The notes beneath the pieces were generated by a model. The model did no database searches. It was given only the letters and a program-made list of their open reading frames with translations, and was not told the DNA's origin. From contig NZ_JAOQJU010000005.1 of assembly GCF_025567385.1 (NCBI RefSeq), positions 102,291 through 166,290 of the forward strand: a stretch of DNA of 64,000 nucleotides, written 5' to 3'. A program made the translations under genes and the position numbers. The DNA is from Claveliimonas acetigenes. GTDB lineage: Bacteria; Bacillota; Clostridia; Lachnospirales; Lachnospiraceae. Positions 60,229 to 64,000 of this stretch are shown here, piece by piece (the stretch's first letter is position 1; every line of letters starts with the position of its first letter).

Positions 60229-60300
60229 CTCCCCGAGTTGGGCTCGAACCAACAACCCCACGGTTAACAGCCGTGTGCTCTACCATTGAGCTATCGAGGA
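60229..60300 (-). tRNA. tRNA-Asn (GTT)
   Basis: 72 nt, acceptor TCCTCGA/TCGGGGA plus G, anticodon loop CTGTTAA giving GTT, T-loop TTCGAGC. It lies just downstream of the 23S rRNA and likely shares its transcript. Confidence 0.96.
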
Positions 60301-60353
60301 TTATCACTATTTAATTATAGCCCTTTACAACCGTAATTGCAAGGACTTTTTCA

Positions 60354-60382
60354 TGTACCTTCAAAACTGCATATAAGAAATA
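60354..60382 (-). ncRNA. 3' arm of the 23S rRNA processing stalk
   Basis: This 29-base stretch pairs with 63536-63564 with only two mismatches. The two arms flank the 23S gene and would form the double-stranded stem cut by RNase III-type enzymes. Confidence 0.75.
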
Positions 60383-60418
60383 CTTTTCAATCCATCTTTT
60401 TCCTATCCACCTTGCTTT

Positions 60419-63238
<2,820 letters not shown>

Positions 63239-63913
63239 AACAGATACAGGGAACGGGTTGTCCCCATATCGACACATGCATAGCGTTGCATGCGTTGGTA
63301 ATAGGTTTGTTTTTTCTATTCGTTTTCTCGAATCTCAGTTAAATGTCTGTAAATAACATTTACCTCGGATGTCTTGATTTGATTAACTGTTCAGCCAAGC
63401 ACAGATGAATCATGTGTCTGTACAAGCTTGCTTGTATTCAGACATTTGATGAAATCTGTATTTGGCGCTCAGCCACATCGAGATGAAGACCTTTGGTCGT
63501 AATCGAGATGGTCGGCTGAACAGTTATCATTTAGATATTTCTTATATGCGGTTTTCAAGGTACATTGCAAAACAAATATTTTTTGCAGCGGATGCTTGCA
63601 TCTGTCTGCCTGAAAATATTTTGTTTTATAGCGTGNTAGTTCTTGAGGTGCAATGTAAGACACTTGACTGATGTTTATCAGTCATTAGAAATCTGAATCT
63701 CCTTCAAACCTCTAATCACTGGTAAACCTAAAACCAGCGTAGTATCATAACAGCACTGCCCTGCTGATTGGGTTGGCGGCGATAAGTTGTTGCTCATCTT
63801 TGCCTGTATCTATTCCTGAAGACTCCGCACGACCCTTTCGTGCGTTAGTCGGCTGGCGCTTCAGATTCATGATTCTGAAGCTTCCTTCTGACTTCTGTCT
63901 CTCTTCTTTCTTA
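63239..63913. other. 5S-23S spacer without genes
   Basis: The 675-base spacer has no tRNA or credible coding sequence. It holds inverted repeats: AACTGTTCAGCC (63385-63396) with GGCTGAACAGTT (63514-63525), the hairpin CTTCAGA/TCTGAAG (63859-63880), and GCACGA/TCGTGC (63829-63844). It also contains the 5' arm of the 23S stalk (63536-63564). One base is unresolved (63636). Confidence 0.7.
63536..63564 (-). ncRNA. 5' arm of the 23S rRNA processing stalk
   Basis: Pairs with 60354-60382 in 27 of 29 positions. It lies 300 bases before the mature 23S 5' end. Confidence 0.75.
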
Positions 63914-64000
63914 ACCTGGCGGCCACCTGCTCTCCCACACCGTCTCCAGTGCAGTACCATCGGCCGCTTGGGTCTTAACCATCGTGTTCGGGATGGGTAC
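63914..64000 (-). rRNA. rrf: 5S ribosomal RNA, 3' part (gene continues past the window)
   Basis: The minus strand reads GTACCCATCCCGAACACGAT, then GGCCGATGGTACTGCACTGG and GTGGGAGAGCAGGTGGCCGC, the standard 5S sequence through to its 3' end near 63914. The 5' end is outside the window. It is upstream of the 23S gene. Confidence 0.93.

Overview
The window looks like a chromosomal segment of a gut Lachnospiraceae-type Clostridia (Bacillota). The reasons are moderate GC, strong AGGAGG ribosome binding sites, YesM/YesN two-component systems, SLH-anchored surface enzymes, PadR-DUF2812 and DUF4474 genes, and a LysR/PucR/GHKL-LytTR regulator set. The genus cannot be fixed from the sequence alone. 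Two bases are unresolved (61739 and 63636), both in the rRNA region.

Layout. 1-1.6 kb: 5' part of a secreted LamG carbohydrate-active protein. 1.8-6.6 kb: a RidA - aminotransferase - DUF819 transporter - M14 deacylase operon, divergent from a YheO/DauR-type regulator. 6.6-10.7 kb: solute-binding lipoprotein + YesM kinase + YesN regulator, with no permease. 11-12.6 kb: an AT-rich two-gene cassette (HipA-like kinase + DUF3037-like protein). 12.7-16.6 kb: Gld-type ABC exporter operon with a DUF4340 protein. 16.9-20.1 kb: SLH-anchored metallophosphatase and a YibE/F membrane protein. 20.2-29.6 kb: YesM kinase, YesN regulator and a second permease-less solute-binding lipoprotein, followed by a 1530-residue SLH-anchored glycoside hydrolase. 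29.6-33.3 kb: flavoprotein, a structured palindromic element, PadR-DUF2812, and an ECF sigma/anti-sigma pair.

33.3-37.2 kb is a decayed AT-rich accessory island. It holds two separate fragments of RhuM-type genes at its two ends, a HEPN-like protein, a KilA-N protein, a frameshifted small gene, a methyltransferase C-terminal remnant and a truncated DUF1016 nuclease gene. 37.2-42.4 kb: GHKL kinase/LytTR regulator divergent from a BceAB-like ABC transporter, with recognisable LytTR direct repeats between them. 42.4-52.6 kb: mostly housekeeping genes (GNAT, LUD, ketopantoate reductase-like, PucR, CoaBC with a divergent ECF S-component, DUF4474, metallophosphatase, ArsC-like, alcohol dehydrogenase), with a duplicated tRNA-Cys unit and a tRNA-Glu.

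52.7-54.2 kb encodes an unusual fusion of a PARG-type macrodomain to an SGNH hydrolase, followed by a DUF3810 metalloprotease-like membrane protein, a TDT transporter, a C-GCAxxG-C-C protein, two LysR regulators and a MetE-like methyltransferase. The last 4 kb hold tRNA-Asn, a complete 23S rRNA and a partial 5S rRNA, all on the minus strand. The 5S lies upstream of the 23S, which is not the usual bacterial order.

The strongest candidates for undescribed biology are the macrodomain-SGNH fusion, the two permease-less binding protein + YesMN cassettes (possible three-component sensors), the HipA-like/DUF3037-like cassette with an operator over its promoter, the 30.4-kb structured element, and the permuted RhuM fragments bounding the accessory island.
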